This document shows, in pieces, positions 34,235 to 43,080 of a DNA stretch of 64,000 nt. The DNA is from Candidatus Obscuribacter sp. (GTDB lineage Bacteria; Cyanobacteriota; Vampirovibrionia; Obscuribacterales; Obscuribacteraceae). Position 1 is the stretch's first letter. Each line of letters begins with the position of its first letter. The position numbers were made by a program, and so were the translations under genes. The stretch is taken from positions 124,001 through 188,000 of the forward strand of contig JADJQZ010000001.1 in the NCBI GenBank assembly GCA_016712465.1. The letters are read 5' to 3'. The notes below the pieces were generated by a model that was not told the origin of the DNA, did no database searches, and worked only from the letters and a program-made list of their open reading frames with translations.

Positions 34235-34276
34235 AGGCAGAAGAAGCGGGCTGCCTCCTCTGCCTGAACCTTTCTT

Positions 34277-35356
34277 TCAGGACTTCAAAACCCCTCGCAG
34301 GATGAGCAACGCTCTCAGTTTGACTGAGAAGTCCAGCCGCTCTTCCTGGCAGGCTTTCTCCAGGTGCTCTACCTCTTGCAAGAGTCCTCTGGCTTGCATT
34401 GTTTCTTCCAGAGAAAGCAAGCCGCTTCTGGTCAGGGCCTGGGTAGTGGCGGCGAAGCCTTCCAGAATCGCCTTCCACTTCCTGGAAGCGGGAGCCGAAA
34501 ACTCGAAGGAGCGCACCGCAGTCACCGTCGGCAAAATTTCCACAACCGGCATGCCGAAGTTCTTTTCGCCTGTCTTGGCTTTGTAGCTTGGCAGGCAGCG
34601 CCCTCCGCAGATGATGCGCCAGATGGAATTGTAGAGGCGATCATAGTTGTTGCGCTCGGCGCCTACATCGCAGAAGACCAGCCTGGTGCCTTGCTTAAAG
34701 GCAAAGAAGTCTACCACCGAGAGCGGCCTGGTTCCTTCGAAACTAAGGGCGCCGTCGTAGAGTTGCAGTTGACCTCCCGTGGGCAGGGGCAGATTGATCG
34801 GGATGAAGAAGCCGGGCACGGTGCAGGAGGCGCAGATGGCGCTTTCGGGACGGGCCGGTGCGGCTATTTGCTGGAACGCTTCTCCCTGTATCCGCTTGAA
34901 CATGCCGTTTTCGGTGAAGAGGACCTGGGCGCCGTTGTCATCGGTAGCCATGGTCCAGAACCGCTCGCGCCGGGGCCATTCTCCTTTCAGTCTGGTTTCA
35001 AGCCATTTGGCGAAGTTCTCCATGCTGTAAATACCCTTGCCCGGCAGCCGCCCTTTGCGGCGACCGGCCTGGTAATGGGTCTTGAGCACGGAAGAGAGTT
35101 TCTCCTGCGGTCGCACCAGAGTCTCGAAATCGAGACCGATGGCGCAGTCTACAATCTCTTCCAGGCTCAAGCCGGCGGCGTAGAGGCAGAAGGGGATGGC
35201 ACCGCCACTGATACCGCCCATACTGGCCACTTTGAGCTTGCCCAGCCAGTTTAAGGCCAGCAGCATGCCCAGATTAGCCAGCATGGCGCGGCAGCCGCCC
35301 GAGCCGGCTACCAGATGCAGTTTTTCGTCTGCCTGCTGTGAGATTTGAGCAGACAT
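34277..35356 (-). CDS. patatin-like phospholipase, paralogue 2
   Basis: The 359-aa protein carries GSGGCRAM (oxyanion loop), GGISGGAIP with nucleophile Ser50, and the dyad Asp in LYDGALS. It parallels the rightward patatin in the alignment of motifs and in the DFETLV/DFRKLM and FWTMA segments that follow, so the two are paralogues. The C-terminal 90 residues are helical. AAAGGATA precedes the ATG. Substrate unknown; no signal peptide. Confidence 0.88.
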   Translation of the reverse strand: MSAQISQQADEKLHLVAGSGGCRAMLANLGMLLALNWLGKLKVASMGGISGGAIPFCLYAAGLSLEEIVDCAIGLDFETLVRPQEKLSSVLKTHYQAGRRKGRLPGKGIYSMENFAKWLETRLKGEWPRRERFWTMATDDNGAQVLFTENGMFKRIQGEAFQQIAAPARPESAICASCTVPGFFIPINLPLPTGGQLQLYDGALSFEGTRPLSVVDFFAFKQGTRLVFCDVGAERNNYDRLYNSIWRIICGGRCLPSYKAKTGEKNFGMPVVEILPTVTAVRSFEFSAPASRKWKAILEGFAATTQALTRSGLLSLEETMQARGLLQEVEHLEKACQEERLDFSVKLRALLILRGVLKS

Positions 35357-35373
35357 GTGGGATATCCTTTCTC

Positions 35374-35416
35374 TTTTGGCGGCAAGGTCCGACCCTGATC
35401 AGGTCTCCTTGTCGCC
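35374..35416 (-). terminator. hairpin overlapping the stop codon
   Basis: GGCGGCAAGG pairs with CCTTGTCGCC with one wobble, and an inner stem GACC/GGTC continues it. It overlaps the end of the 122-aa gene. Confidence 0.55.
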
Positions 35417-35767
35417 GAAAAATTTCGAGCGACAGGTGCTTGCTCCATGATTTAACCGCTGGATCAGCTGGATCAGCTGTCGCGAAATTGGTTTCTGCTC
35501 TTCCACCTTGATGTTCAAGGCCAAGAGCGTCGGTTTGATGCGATCCGCCGCCGCATCCACATTGGCCTCCGGTTGGAAGTCGAGATAGATACGCTGGCGG
35601 CTCGGGTGGTAGGAAAATTGGTCCGCTCCCGGTAGGGCCAGAAGCACGCCAAAATATTCCACCGTCACCTCGTTCACCGGCGTATCCGTTGTGAAGACGC
35701 GACGATGTCGCCCCAGGGCATCCCTGGTAATGATTGTGGTTTTGCTCTTCTGGAGTGAGTTGAACAA
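35399..35767 (-). CDS. hypothetical protein, 122 aa
   Basis: A small alpha/beta protein with several strands (TTIITRDALGRHRRVFT; EVTVEYFGVLLALPG; QRIYLDFQPEA) and a helical end (SRQLIQLIQRLNHG). No family recognised. It sits between the FtsH-type gene and the second patatin, with hairpins on both sides. Confidence 0.65.
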   Translation of the reverse strand: MFNSLQKSKTTIITRDALGRHRRVFTTDTPVNEVTVEYFGVLLALPGADQFSYHPSRQRIYLDFQPEANVDAAADRIKPTLLALNIKVEEQKPISRQLIQLIQRLNHGASTCRSKFFGDKET

Positions 35768-35806
35768 GGTTGTTCCTTTCTCTGCTCTTGAGGCTCGATT
35801 GTGAAG

Positions 35807-35832
35807 AGAGGAGGGGCAGTCGTCCCTCCTCT
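35807..35832 (-). terminator. hairpin terminator
   Basis: A perfect 9-bp stem (AGAGGAGGG/CCCTCCTCT) lies downstream of the FtsH-type gene. Confidence 0.7.
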
Positions 35833-35889
35833 TACTCTTGTCTTTTGCTGTTTCAGTCCTCAGCTGTTCGGACTTCAGCTGTTCAGGCC

Positions 35890-38004
35890 TCAGCCGCGCT
35901 TGTGGTTCTCGTCCCAGTCGTAGACGAAGGCGAAGCTCTTCGAGAGATCCTTGTCGCCGTGGAATTCATTCCAGAGGCTCTGAATCTCGGCAAAGCGCAT
36001 GCGCTCCTTCTCGATCAGCTTGGGAACGAAGAATTCCACCCAGTCGCGCTCTTCCTCCAGGTAGGCGCTGGCTTCCTGCTCGGCTTCGTTGAGGTAGACG
36101 CCGATCAGGCGATCCACCTGCGAGGCCGAATAGTCGGACATGCCGTACTGGGGTACGTCGGTGACCATGCCGCCCAGGTATTTGGAACCGCCCATCTGCT
36201 TGACGCTGATGGCCGGCAACCGGAGCTGCTGTCCCTCTTCCTGGTGGTTGTGATACTGCGACATGTTGATTTGCAACAGCATCACTTTGATGATTTTGTT
36301 GGCAACCTCTACGTCGTTCTGGCAACCGCCGGTGGTATCGCCGAGGAAGAGGCGCTCGGCAGCGTTGCCGCCCATGGCCACAGCCAGGCGCGACTTCAGA
36401 TTGCGGGCGGTCTGCATGTCGTGGCGCGGATTGGTGCGCACGAAACCACCCGTACCATTGGGACCGAGTATGCTGATGTCGGTGATTTCGTCACCGTACT
36501 GACCGTTCCAGGAGCCTGTGTTCTGAAGAAGCTTACGCATGGCCACGGTCAGATGACCGGTTTCGTGGTATGCGATCATCCGCTTCACTTGCTCATCGAT
36601 GCGCTTGCCCTTGGTCTCATTGATATTGCCCAGAACCATCTCCATAAGAGCAATCCAGAGATCGTCCATGGTGATTTTCAGATCTTCCGTCTTGATATGG
36701 TCGCTCACCTTGAAGCCTTCCGGCTTGAGCAAAAGCTCGGGCGAAACGCCCTTGAGCAAACGACGCTTGGCCTGGGTGGGGGCGCGCTTCTTGACCAGGG
36801 TGTCGATGTCGGCGCCGGTCATGCCCGACATTTCCTGGGCGATTTTCTCGATGTCGATATCATCGGCCACCGGCATATTGGACAGTTTCACCTTGAGGAT
36901 GGCTTCACGTCCCTGTTTGTCGGGTTTGCCGATTTCGATGATCAGGTCGCCGAGGCGGCCTGAGCGGGTGACGGCGGCGTCAAGCGCCTCCGGCTGGTTT
37001 GTGGCGGCAACGAAGAGAATGCGGTCGTTGGTGTCGCCGGCACCGTTCAATTCCACAAGCAGCGCGTCCACCGTCTGCTTGTGTTCGTTATTATTGCCGT
37101 CGGCGCGGTTCTGACCGATGGAGGTGAATTCGTCGATGAAGAGAATCACCCAGTTGCCGGTTTCGTTGCGCAACTGACGCGCCTGGGCGAAGGCGTCGCG
37201 GATGCGGGCAGCGCCCACACCCACGTACATCTCCACGAAGTCGCTGCCCGCACCGGAGAGAATCGGCAGACCGGTCTCACCGGCAATGGCCTGCAGCACG
37301 AAGGTTTTGCCGACGCCGGGCGGTCCCTTGAGGAGGACGGCGCGCGGAATCTTGCCCTTGAGGCTGGTAATCAGTTCCGGATGCTTGAGGTCGAGAATCA
37401 GCTCCTCCAGGGTGCGCTTCTCGTCCTCGATGCCGGCAACGTCTTTGAGCAGAACCTTTTCGCTCACCTGATCAAGGCGAATCAGGTTGGCTTTCTTGTT
37501 CTGGTTGCCGCTTGCCGCCGGAGCCATCTTGGTGAAGAAGTAACCGGCGACGGCAATGAAGATGATCCAGGGCGCCACCGAGATGAGCATGCCGATAAGC
37601 AGAGAGCTCTTCTGGTCGGGGTCCGCGATCTTATTGTTGATGGCCACGTGCGCACTGTCGGCAGTGGCGCTGATGCGCTTGTATTCTTCGTCGCCGGCGA
37701 TGGGGCTCCAGATGCCGCCCTCTTCCGTGGTGCTGTCCAGAAGCACCTTACCCGGGAAGCTTTCGCCCCGGATGCGCACAAAGGTGATTTCCTTGATCGT
37801 GTGAGGCTTCTCGCGGATCACCTGCTGGATCTTGGAGAGGGCCGTTTCGCTGTGGAATTTGAGCAGGTTGTCTCCGCTTGAGGAAGAGGGCATCACCCAC
37901 CAGATGGCCAGAATAACGATAGAGGCCAGACCCGCGTAGAGAAACCAGTTCATATTGGGTCCACGGCGGGGATTCTTTTGACCGTTGGTTTTCTTAGGAA
38001 ACAT
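35890..38004 (-). CDS. FtsH-type membrane AAA+ zinc protease
   Basis: The 704-aa protein has the FtsH order: a span at about 20-38, an extracytoplasmic domain, a second span at about 137-158, an AAA+ domain and an M41 protease. Walker A is GPPGVGKT (227-234), Walker B ILFIDE (287-292), the pore loop FVEM, the zinc site HETGH (480-484) and the third zinc ligand D564 in CQNDVE. The second region of homology reads ATNQPEALDAAVTRSGRLGDL, keeping both arginines but differing from the usual ATNRPD and PGRFDR. It is probably active but specialised, an accessory copy. A BI-1 protein and a rhomboid share the island. Confidence 0.9.
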   Translation of the reverse strand: MFPKKTNGQKNPRRGPNMNWFLYAGLASIVILAIWWVMPSSSSGDNLLKFHSETALSKIQQVIREKPHTIKEITFVRIRGESFPGKVLLDSTTEEGGIWSPIAGDEEYKRISATADSAHVAINNKIADPDQKSSLLIGMLISVAPWIIFIAVAGYFFTKMAPAASGNQNKKANLIRLDQVSEKVLLKDVAGIEDEKRTLEELILDLKHPELITSLKGKIPRAVLLKGPPGVGKTFVLQAIAGETGLPILSGAGSDFVEMYVGVGAARIRDAFAQARQLRNETGNWVILFIDEFTSIGQNRADGNNNEHKQTVDALLVELNGAGDTNDRILFVAATNQPEALDAAVTRSGRLGDLIIEIGKPDKQGREAILKVKLSNMPVADDIDIEKIAQEMSGMTGADIDTLVKKRAPTQAKRRLLKGVSPELLLKPEGFKVSDHIKTEDLKITMDDLWIALMEMVLGNINETKGKRIDEQVKRMIAYHETGHLTVAMRKLLQNTGSWNGQYGDEITDISILGPNGTGGFVRTNPRHDMQTARNLKSRLAVAMGGNAAERLFLGDTTGGCQNDVEVANKIIKVMLLQINMSQYHNHQEEGQQLRLPAISVKQMGGSKYLGGMVTDVPQYGMSDYSASQVDRLIGVYLNEAEQEASAYLEEERDWVEFFVPKLIEKERMRFAEIQSLWNEFHGDKDLSKSFAFVYDWDENHKRG

Positions 38005-38054
38005 GATGTGTTCCTTTCACATGTTGGAGAATAGTCTGCCTGAGGGGCTCTCCT

Positions 38055-38795
38055 TTAGAGCGACGCAGGCGTGGTGGTCTTGTTTGCCGATTGCTTGAGC
38101 CAGCGGGCTGCCAGATAACCGAGCGAGAGTCCGGTTAAATGGGCAACCAGAGCCGGTTCTCCCAATTTGAAGAGGACCTGCGCCAGAACCATTAAGAGGA
38201 TGGCCCAGGTAGCCTTCAAGACGAAGGGAATCGGCAATACAAAGGACTGCAGACCCACCAGCAGCAGGCCGGCTATGCGTCCCTGGGGGCGCAAATGAAG
38301 GTAAGCTCCGGCCAGACCGAAGCAGGCGGCGGAGGCACCCAGGAGCAGTTGTTCGGGATTGACCGTGATGGTGACAATCATGGCCAGTATTCCGGCAAGA
38401 AGATAGAGGAAGAGCATGCGAGCCGCTCCCAGAATCAGTTCTATAGCCGGGGCAAAGGCCATGACCAGGGCCATGTTTTGAACCAGGTGTATCCAGTCCG
38501 TGTGTACGAAGGTTGCTCTCAGCATGGCTAGTAAGGTGGCTCCGATCTGAAAGGGATCGGCGCTTTTGAGAGCGATAAGTGCCGGACCGGCATTTACTCC
38601 GTAAAGGCGGTAGTGCTCCAGTTCGCTGTCTGCGCTGGTGCCGCTTACCAGAAGCTGCGCAACCAGGCAGGTGAGAATGATGACGGTGCTCGCCCACGGT
38701 ATTTTTCTGGAACCTTTTTCAGATTCCGTTCTAGATGTCCATCGGGGCAAGCTGGTATCCATAAGCGGCAGTATGCCGAGTGTTGGTAACAGCAT
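38055..38795 (-). CDS. rhomboid-family intramembrane serine protease
   Basis: The 246-aa protein has six or seven membrane segments. It carries HTDWIHLVQNM in the region before the active site, the nucleophile Ser155 in LLGASAACFGLAGA (GASAA for the usual GASGA) and the His219 partner in ALVAHLTGLSLGYL. Rhomboids cut single-span substrates inside the membrane. I place the start at ATG 38795; a TTG at 38843 is possible. It is 50 bp upstream of the FtsH-type gene with no hairpin, so the two proteases are probably co-expressed. Confidence 0.85.
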   Translation of the reverse strand: MLLPTLGILPLMDTSLPRWTSRTESEKGSRKIPWASTVIILTCLVAQLLVSGTSADSELEHYRLYGVNAGPALIALKSADPFQIGATLLAMLRATFVHTDWIHLVQNMALVMAFAPAIELILGAARMLFLYLLAGILAMIVTITVNPEQLLLGASAACFGLAGAYLHLRPQGRIAGLLLVGLQSFVLPIPFVLKATWAILLMVLAQVLFKLGEPALVAHLTGLSLGYLAARWLKQSANKTTTPASL

Positions 38796-38843
38796 GGGCG
38801 TACTTTCTATCAGTTGAATTTGTTTGCTTTTTCCCAGCACCAA

Positions 38844-39353
38844 AGGCTGGGAGGATTGGACTGAAATAAGGAAGGTGTTGCCGCTGGGGCGATTTTCGTG
38901 ATGGATGTTTTGCTCTTTGAAAATTGGCTGCGTTGGAAAATGTAATTCGATACTTGCCAGAATTGCTGCGTCTTTTCAAGGGGGGCTTGCGGAGTTTGGT
39001 TTAGCTCATGGTTACGATTTGGATGCCGTTCCACTTTTGCGGTGATACCGGGGGTAATGTCATAAATCTTTCCAATTTAAGGAGTATGAGACCGTTGACT
39101 GTGTAGACAAGAGGTTGCTAGCTTGAATTTGTTCTTCTCTCTATTTCTCCATTCCTGCAGGTTGCAGACTCCTTTCAAAATCCCACTCGGTTTTTCGCGT
39201 TGTTGATGAGCACCATTTCGTGCTTAGTAGTGGCATTCTCTTCTGGTTGGCCTGTGCCGTCGATAATTTGCGGCCCATGGGCCTTCTCGAATTGAGGCAA
39301 AACAAAAAGTCTAAAAATCCAAAAATCAAAGATCAAAAATAGGAGTAGCAGTC
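38844..39353. other. divergent intergenic region
   Basis: About 510 bp between the leftward rhomboid-FtsH pair and the rightward helical-repeat gene. It contains the conserved element at 38916-38954. Otherwise I see no gene, repeat or RNA. Confidence 0.5.
38916..38954 (-). promoter_or_regulatory. conserved upstream element, copy at the rhomboid-FtsH block
   Basis: It matches 23418-23454 at about 30 of 37 aligned positions and lies in the same orientation upstream of a leftward gene block. The conserved blocks are TTTGAAAAT, GTTG, GTAA and GATACT. Confidence 0.5.
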
Positions 39354-40211
39354 ATGATCGAATCTTCCTACAAATCGGCTTGCTCCGGACTGGAGGGCTT
39401 GATTGAAGCAGCGAAAAAAGCAAGTGATAGGCAGGGAACAACCAACGGCAAAAACAAAAGTTCCGCCGACTTGAACTGGGCTGTGGAGTGTTGGCGGTCT
39501 GCCGCTTTGCGCAGTGCCTATTTACTGGCTGCCAACCACGACACGACGATCTTTTGTCAGGTCAATCTGGGCAGAGCCCTTGGCGATGCCGGTCACTATG
39601 AAGAAGCCGTCTCCCTGCTCGAAATGCTGCTCACCCGGCTGGAGGAGCGCGGTTCGGCGGTTGGTCCGCGTGCCCATCTCTTTCTGGGACCGGTCTTTGT
39701 CGGGATCATATATGAAGTTCTGGCCAGGGCCCATAGCGGTCTCGGGAACGAACTGCGCTCTTGCCGCTACTGGCTGAAGGCGGCCAGTTCTTCTCAGGAG
39801 TATCGCCAGTTGCATAACAGCAGCACCATATATTGTTATCACCAGGCGGCCCGCTCTTTGGCGCGACTGAAACTGAGGGAAGAAGCCCTGTTAGCCTTCA
39901 AGTTGGTCTACGACGGCAACAACAAGCTCTTCGGGGATCATCTCCTGACGGCTTTTGCCGCCAGAGACCTGGCGGTCTGCCTGAACCGGCTGAAACGCTT
40001 TGCGGAGGCTCGACAGTATTGGGTGAGGGCTCAGGTGCTGATGGAGGCGTTCTTGCCGGAGCAGCATGACCTGCGAAAGAAGGTGGCGGCCGGTCGTTTC
40101 TGGACCGACCGCAAGGTGCGTGATATGCGTAAGGAACGGAAGCGGCTTCGTCGACTGGAGCGCGCTGCGCTCCCAGCGGCAGCCTCCGTGGCATCGGCAG
40201 AGTCGGCCTAA
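39354..40211 (+). CDS. TPR-like helical repeat protein, 285 aa
   Basis: Paired helices with TPR-type spacing: VNLGRALGDAGHYEEAVSLL, YEVLARAHSGLGNELRSCRY, YHQAARSLARLKLREEALLA and RDLAVCLNRLKRFAEARQYW. The basic C-terminus (RKERKRLRRLERAAL) is followed by an Ala-rich end. No signal peptide, so probably a cytoplasmic scaffold. AGGAG precedes the ATG. It is followed 80 bp later by the large membrane protein gene, probably in one operon. Confidence 0.75.
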   Translation: MIESSYKSACSGLEGLIEAAKKASDRQGTTNGKNKSSADLNWAVECWRSAALRSAYLLAANHDTTIFCQVNLGRALGDAGHYEEAVSLLEMLLTRLEERGSAVGPRAHLFLGPVFVGIIYEVLARAHSGLGNELRSCRYWLKAASSSQEYRQLHNSSTIYCYHQAARSLARLKLREEALLAFKLVYDGNNKLFGDHLLTAFAARDLAVCLNRLKRFAEARQYWVRAQVLMEAFLPEQHDLRKKVAAGRFWTDRKVRDMRKERKRLRRLERAALPAAASVASAESA

Positions 40212-40291
40212 ACCCGGCTGCGAAAAACAGCATACTGTCTCCACCGGCGGGCATAAGCCTGCCGGGGCACAGTTCAACCAAGGAACACAGA

Positions 40292-42289
40292 ATGAGAAAC
40301 TCCTGGATGAAACAGTTTTGGAAGAAGGCGGATCTTCTGCGTAGCGACCTGCTCGGCTCTCTGTCGCATACTGTCTCCGGTCCCTCCCGGCAGGCGGTCA
40401 TTTTCGACGTTCTGCAGATCTTCGGTGGTATCGCACTCTTCTTGATCTTTGCCACCCTGAGCCGGTATCTGTACTGGTGGATGGATCTGGCTTTGCTTGC
40501 GGGAACGGCCGTCTTTACGATCAGCACACCGCTGGAATGCAGGTATCGCCTTCTTCTGACGACGGCGTTCTTGCTGGCCAGCTTTTACTTCTTCCTCGGT
40601 CAGCCCCTTCTGGCCCCTCTGGGATGGCTGGTCGGCGGTCTGTCTTTGACCTTGATCGTGTATGAATGGAAGTATCCGAGCGGCAGGACCCTTTTCTGGC
40701 TCTTCCTGCTTGGTACCGCCGTTTCGGCATTGATCATGACGGCGTCTGCTCTTTTCCTTCTGCCTTATGTGCATCCATACACAACCATGCTGGTTGGCTG
40801 GATGCCGGCGGTCTGGGTGGTGTTGACGGTGCTTCTCGCTGCTATCGCTTCTCTCAGGCAGCGCAGCGGTGAGGACAGTTCGGAATGGCTGGTGGCGCCC
40901 ACCATGTGGGTGCTCTTTGCAGTTTACTGGGGACCGGGCACGGCAATTGGACTCTTTGTTCTGGCGCTGATTTTGGTCATGCAAAGCGCCGTCTCCTTTG
41001 CCAAAAGAACCACCTATGAGACTAACAATCGCTCCCACGGCGGTTTCAAACTGACCGTGGTGTTCGCGGCAATCTGGTTGGCTCTGATTGGCACCTCCAA
41101 TTCGCTGGGCTGGTTGTACGATCTGGAGATGGCCAATTACAAGGAAGTGAGGGAGATCAAGACTCTGCCAGTGTCGGAAGTGACCCGCATGGTGCCCATG
41201 AGTGCCGCTCCCGATTACTGCCGACAGTTGCATCGTACTCCCAATACCGTAATCTCCCGTGAGCCGACCTTGCTGGTGGTCAGTGAAGGCGGCATAAACA
41301 AAATGTACTGGCAGTGCCTGCGCCACCCGGATCGCTTTCTTGGTCACGAGTTTCTCTATATGACCGGCGGTATTGAGGGTTTTGTCGTGGCTGATGCCGG
41401 TGAGTTTGGTCCGGCAGGCAAACCGGTGCATGTAGACTTCATTTTCGGCGACCAGAGCGCTGCCGTGGAGGCTGCCTTCAATGTTCGCCATCCCGGATCT
41501 GAGATGCAGAAGGCGGTGGTGGCAAAAGCCAGGCATGGCGGATACCACATGTTGATCACTTATACTACCCGGGTGATGAATACCGGCGGTGCTATTCTTC
41601 CTGATGCCGTCGGTGTCATGGAAGTTTCTCCCCTGGGCTTCATTCGTGATCTGACCCTCAGCCAGGCCGCCGAACAATACCCGGGGGTGCCGATCTTTCC
41701 GGCTTCCATCTCGCGGCTTTATGCCGAAGCCTGGGGGCGGGCTCCCAGCTTGATGGCGGTCATTCGCACCGGCGAGCAGTTCAAGATCAGCGAAGCCCGA
41801 GGCGACGGCAACAAGTATCCCTTCTTCGAGACCTTCCGGGACGGTCTCAAGGGCGTGGTGCCTTTCGAGACCGTGGGTAATGACCAGAAGCAGCTCACTG
41901 CCTTCGTCTTCACCGATCCGGTGCGAAGCGACATGGAGATTTTCCGCTTTCCGGAAGAGCGCTCGGGCGACATTGCCACCAAGAGTGGTGAGTCTCAGAA
42001 CCCAGTTGGTCCGGCTCATATAGTCAGTCGTATCTACCTCAGCCATCCCGGTATGTTTAACGTGCGCACCACGGAAGCCCTTCCTATCTTCACGGAAGAT
42101 CACCGTGTTTACTGGCTGACGGCTATGATGCAGGACCAGAAGCAAGCGGACGGTACTGTTTCATCGAGCTATTCGCGCTCGGTGCTTTACACGGGCAACG
42201 GCAATCGCTTCTGGGATGTTCGTTCGGTGCAAGAAGTGATAGCTTCCATGAAGCCTGGGCTGGCCTCCCAGAAACCGCAAGAGAACTGA
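40292..42289 (+). CDS. large multi-span membrane protein with extracytoplasmic domain
   Basis: The 665-aa protein has about eight hydrophobic segments in residues 35-280, then a soluble region of about 380 residues with many strands and no cytoplasmic motif. I recognise no family. The soluble domain contains two cysteines (PDYCRQLHR and MYWQCLRHP). The ATG at 40292 has AAGGAAC upstream. A 623-codon frame on the opposite strand is a composition shadow of this gene. Function unknown; it may work with the preceding repeat protein. Confidence 0.75.
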   Translation: MRNSWMKQFWKKADLLRSDLLGSLSHTVSGPSRQAVIFDVLQIFGGIALFLIFATLSRYLYWWMDLALLAGTAVFTISTPLECRYRLLLTTAFLLASFYFFLGQPLLAPLGWLVGGLSLTLIVYEWKYPSGRTLFWLFLLGTAVSALIMTASALFLLPYVHPYTTMLVGWMPAVWVVLTVLLAAIASLRQRSGEDSSEWLVAPTMWVLFAVYWGPGTAIGLFVLALILVMQSAVSFAKRTTYETNNRSHGGFKLTVVFAAIWLALIGTSNSLGWLYDLEMANYKEVREIKTLPVSEVTRMVPMSAAPDYCRQLHRTPNTVISREPTLLVVSEGGINKMYWQCLRHPDRFLGHEFLYMTGGIEGFVVADAGEFGPAGKPVHVDFIFGDQSAAVEAAFNVRHPGSEMQKAVVAKARHGGYHMLITYTTRVMNTGGAILPDAVGVMEVSPLGFIRDLTLSQAAEQYPGVPIFPASISRLYAEAWGRAPSLMAVIRTGEQFKISEARGDGNKYPFFETFRDGLKGVVPFETVGNDQKQLTAFVFTDPVRSDMEIFRFPEERSGDIATKSGESQNPVGPAHIVSRIYLSHPGMFNVRTTEALPIFTEDHRVYWLTAMMQDQKQADGTVSSSYSRSVLYTGNGNRFWDVRSVQEVIASMKPGLASQKPQEN

Positions 42290-42325
42290 TGCAAAGTTGC
42301 AAGTGCAGGAAAGGTCGGTAGAACT

Positions 42326-42457
42326 ATGTTGAGACTGCTGAGTTTCATATGCTGGACTGTGCTCTTGAATCGCGCACTGGAGAAACTCGACGAGGCCGAA
42401 ACCTTGCGTCTTGTTGAGCTTTTGACTGAGTCTGAGGAAGAGCGGGAAAAAGACTGA
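42326..42457 (+). CDS. 43-aa small protein
   Basis: I found this frame by reading on from the large membrane protein gene. It starts MLRLLSFICWTVLLNRALEK, a hydrophobic then amphipathic helix, and ends in an acidic tail (ESEEEREKD). AGGAAAGG lies about 10 nt before the ATG, and a terminator hairpin follows 40 bp later. That setting supports a real short gene at the end of the operon. Function unknown. Confidence 0.5.
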   Translation: MLRLLSFICWTVLLNRALEKLDEAETLRLVELLTESEEEREKD

Positions 42458-42497
42458 ACCGGCAGAAGTTCAGCGCGTGTCCGCAAAAATAGTGAAG

Positions 42498-42515
42498 GAG
42501 GGCTCACGAGCCCTC
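42498..42515 (+). terminator. rho-independent-type terminator
   Basis: GAGGGCT/AGCCCTC is a perfect 7-bp stem with a 4-nt loop followed by TTTCC. It closes the rightward unit. Confidence 0.75.
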
Positions 42516-42587
42516 TTTCCGCCACTATGCATTTGTTTTGCCGCCGGACAACTAAAGCAAATAGTAAGATTCACCGCACACCCGAGT

Positions 42588-42670
42588 ACCACTCACCGCT
42601 CACCACTCACCGCTCACCACTCACCGCTCACCGCGTACCACTCACCGCTCACCGCGTACCACTCACCGCT
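42588..42670. repeat. 14-bp tandem repeat array
   Basis: The unit ACCACTCACCGCTC occurs three times in a row, then ACCGCGT, a fourth copy, ACCGCGT, and a fifth incomplete copy. It lies in a non-coding stretch (42516-43205) at the border between island-like and host-like genes. Confidence 0.9.
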
Positions 42671-43080
42671 AGGCTTCTGCTGCCCTGTCCCCTATCCTTC
42701 TGTGAATTCCCTCCAGTGTAATAGCGATTCCGCAGAGTGGCTGCTTAACCGGGCTCAGACGCCCGCTTCCGTCCAAGTGTTCAAAGTCGAGCCGGAGTCG
42801 AGGAAATGGAGGCTTGAAAGGTTTATTCTGATATTTGCAGCCAATACCCAATGCGAATGCTCGCCGCTGCAGAGTGCTGAAACTGCTGGCAGAAACGGCT
42901 TGGATAGTCATTTTGCGGAACCACTGCAAATGTAACAATAGTGATGCGAAGAAATATTACATCAGCGTTTGGGGCTTTTCTCTTAGGTGAAAGGGCGTCG
43001 GGGCAAGGGGTTTGACCGTCAAGCAGATTTAATTTTGCGCGTTACATGAGTTTGGCGATTTTCAGAGCCTATCGCGAAAG

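Noticed and set aside
35770..36963. 397-codon rightward frame opposite ftsH
   Set aside because: It is antisense to a fully conserved FtsH-type protease.
40274..42145. 623-codon leftward frame opposite the large membrane protein
   Set aside because: The rightward frame has membrane segments and a good start. The antisense product is Gln/His/Arg rich without domain character.
1..42515. Intact prophage
   Set aside because: No terminase, portal, capsid, tail, lysis or integrase gene is visible in the window.
42588..42670. Possible CRISPR-like array
   Set aside because: The units are 14 bp with no or 7-bp spacers. It is a simple tandem repeat and no cas genes are present, despite the Cas4-like nuclease at 21600.
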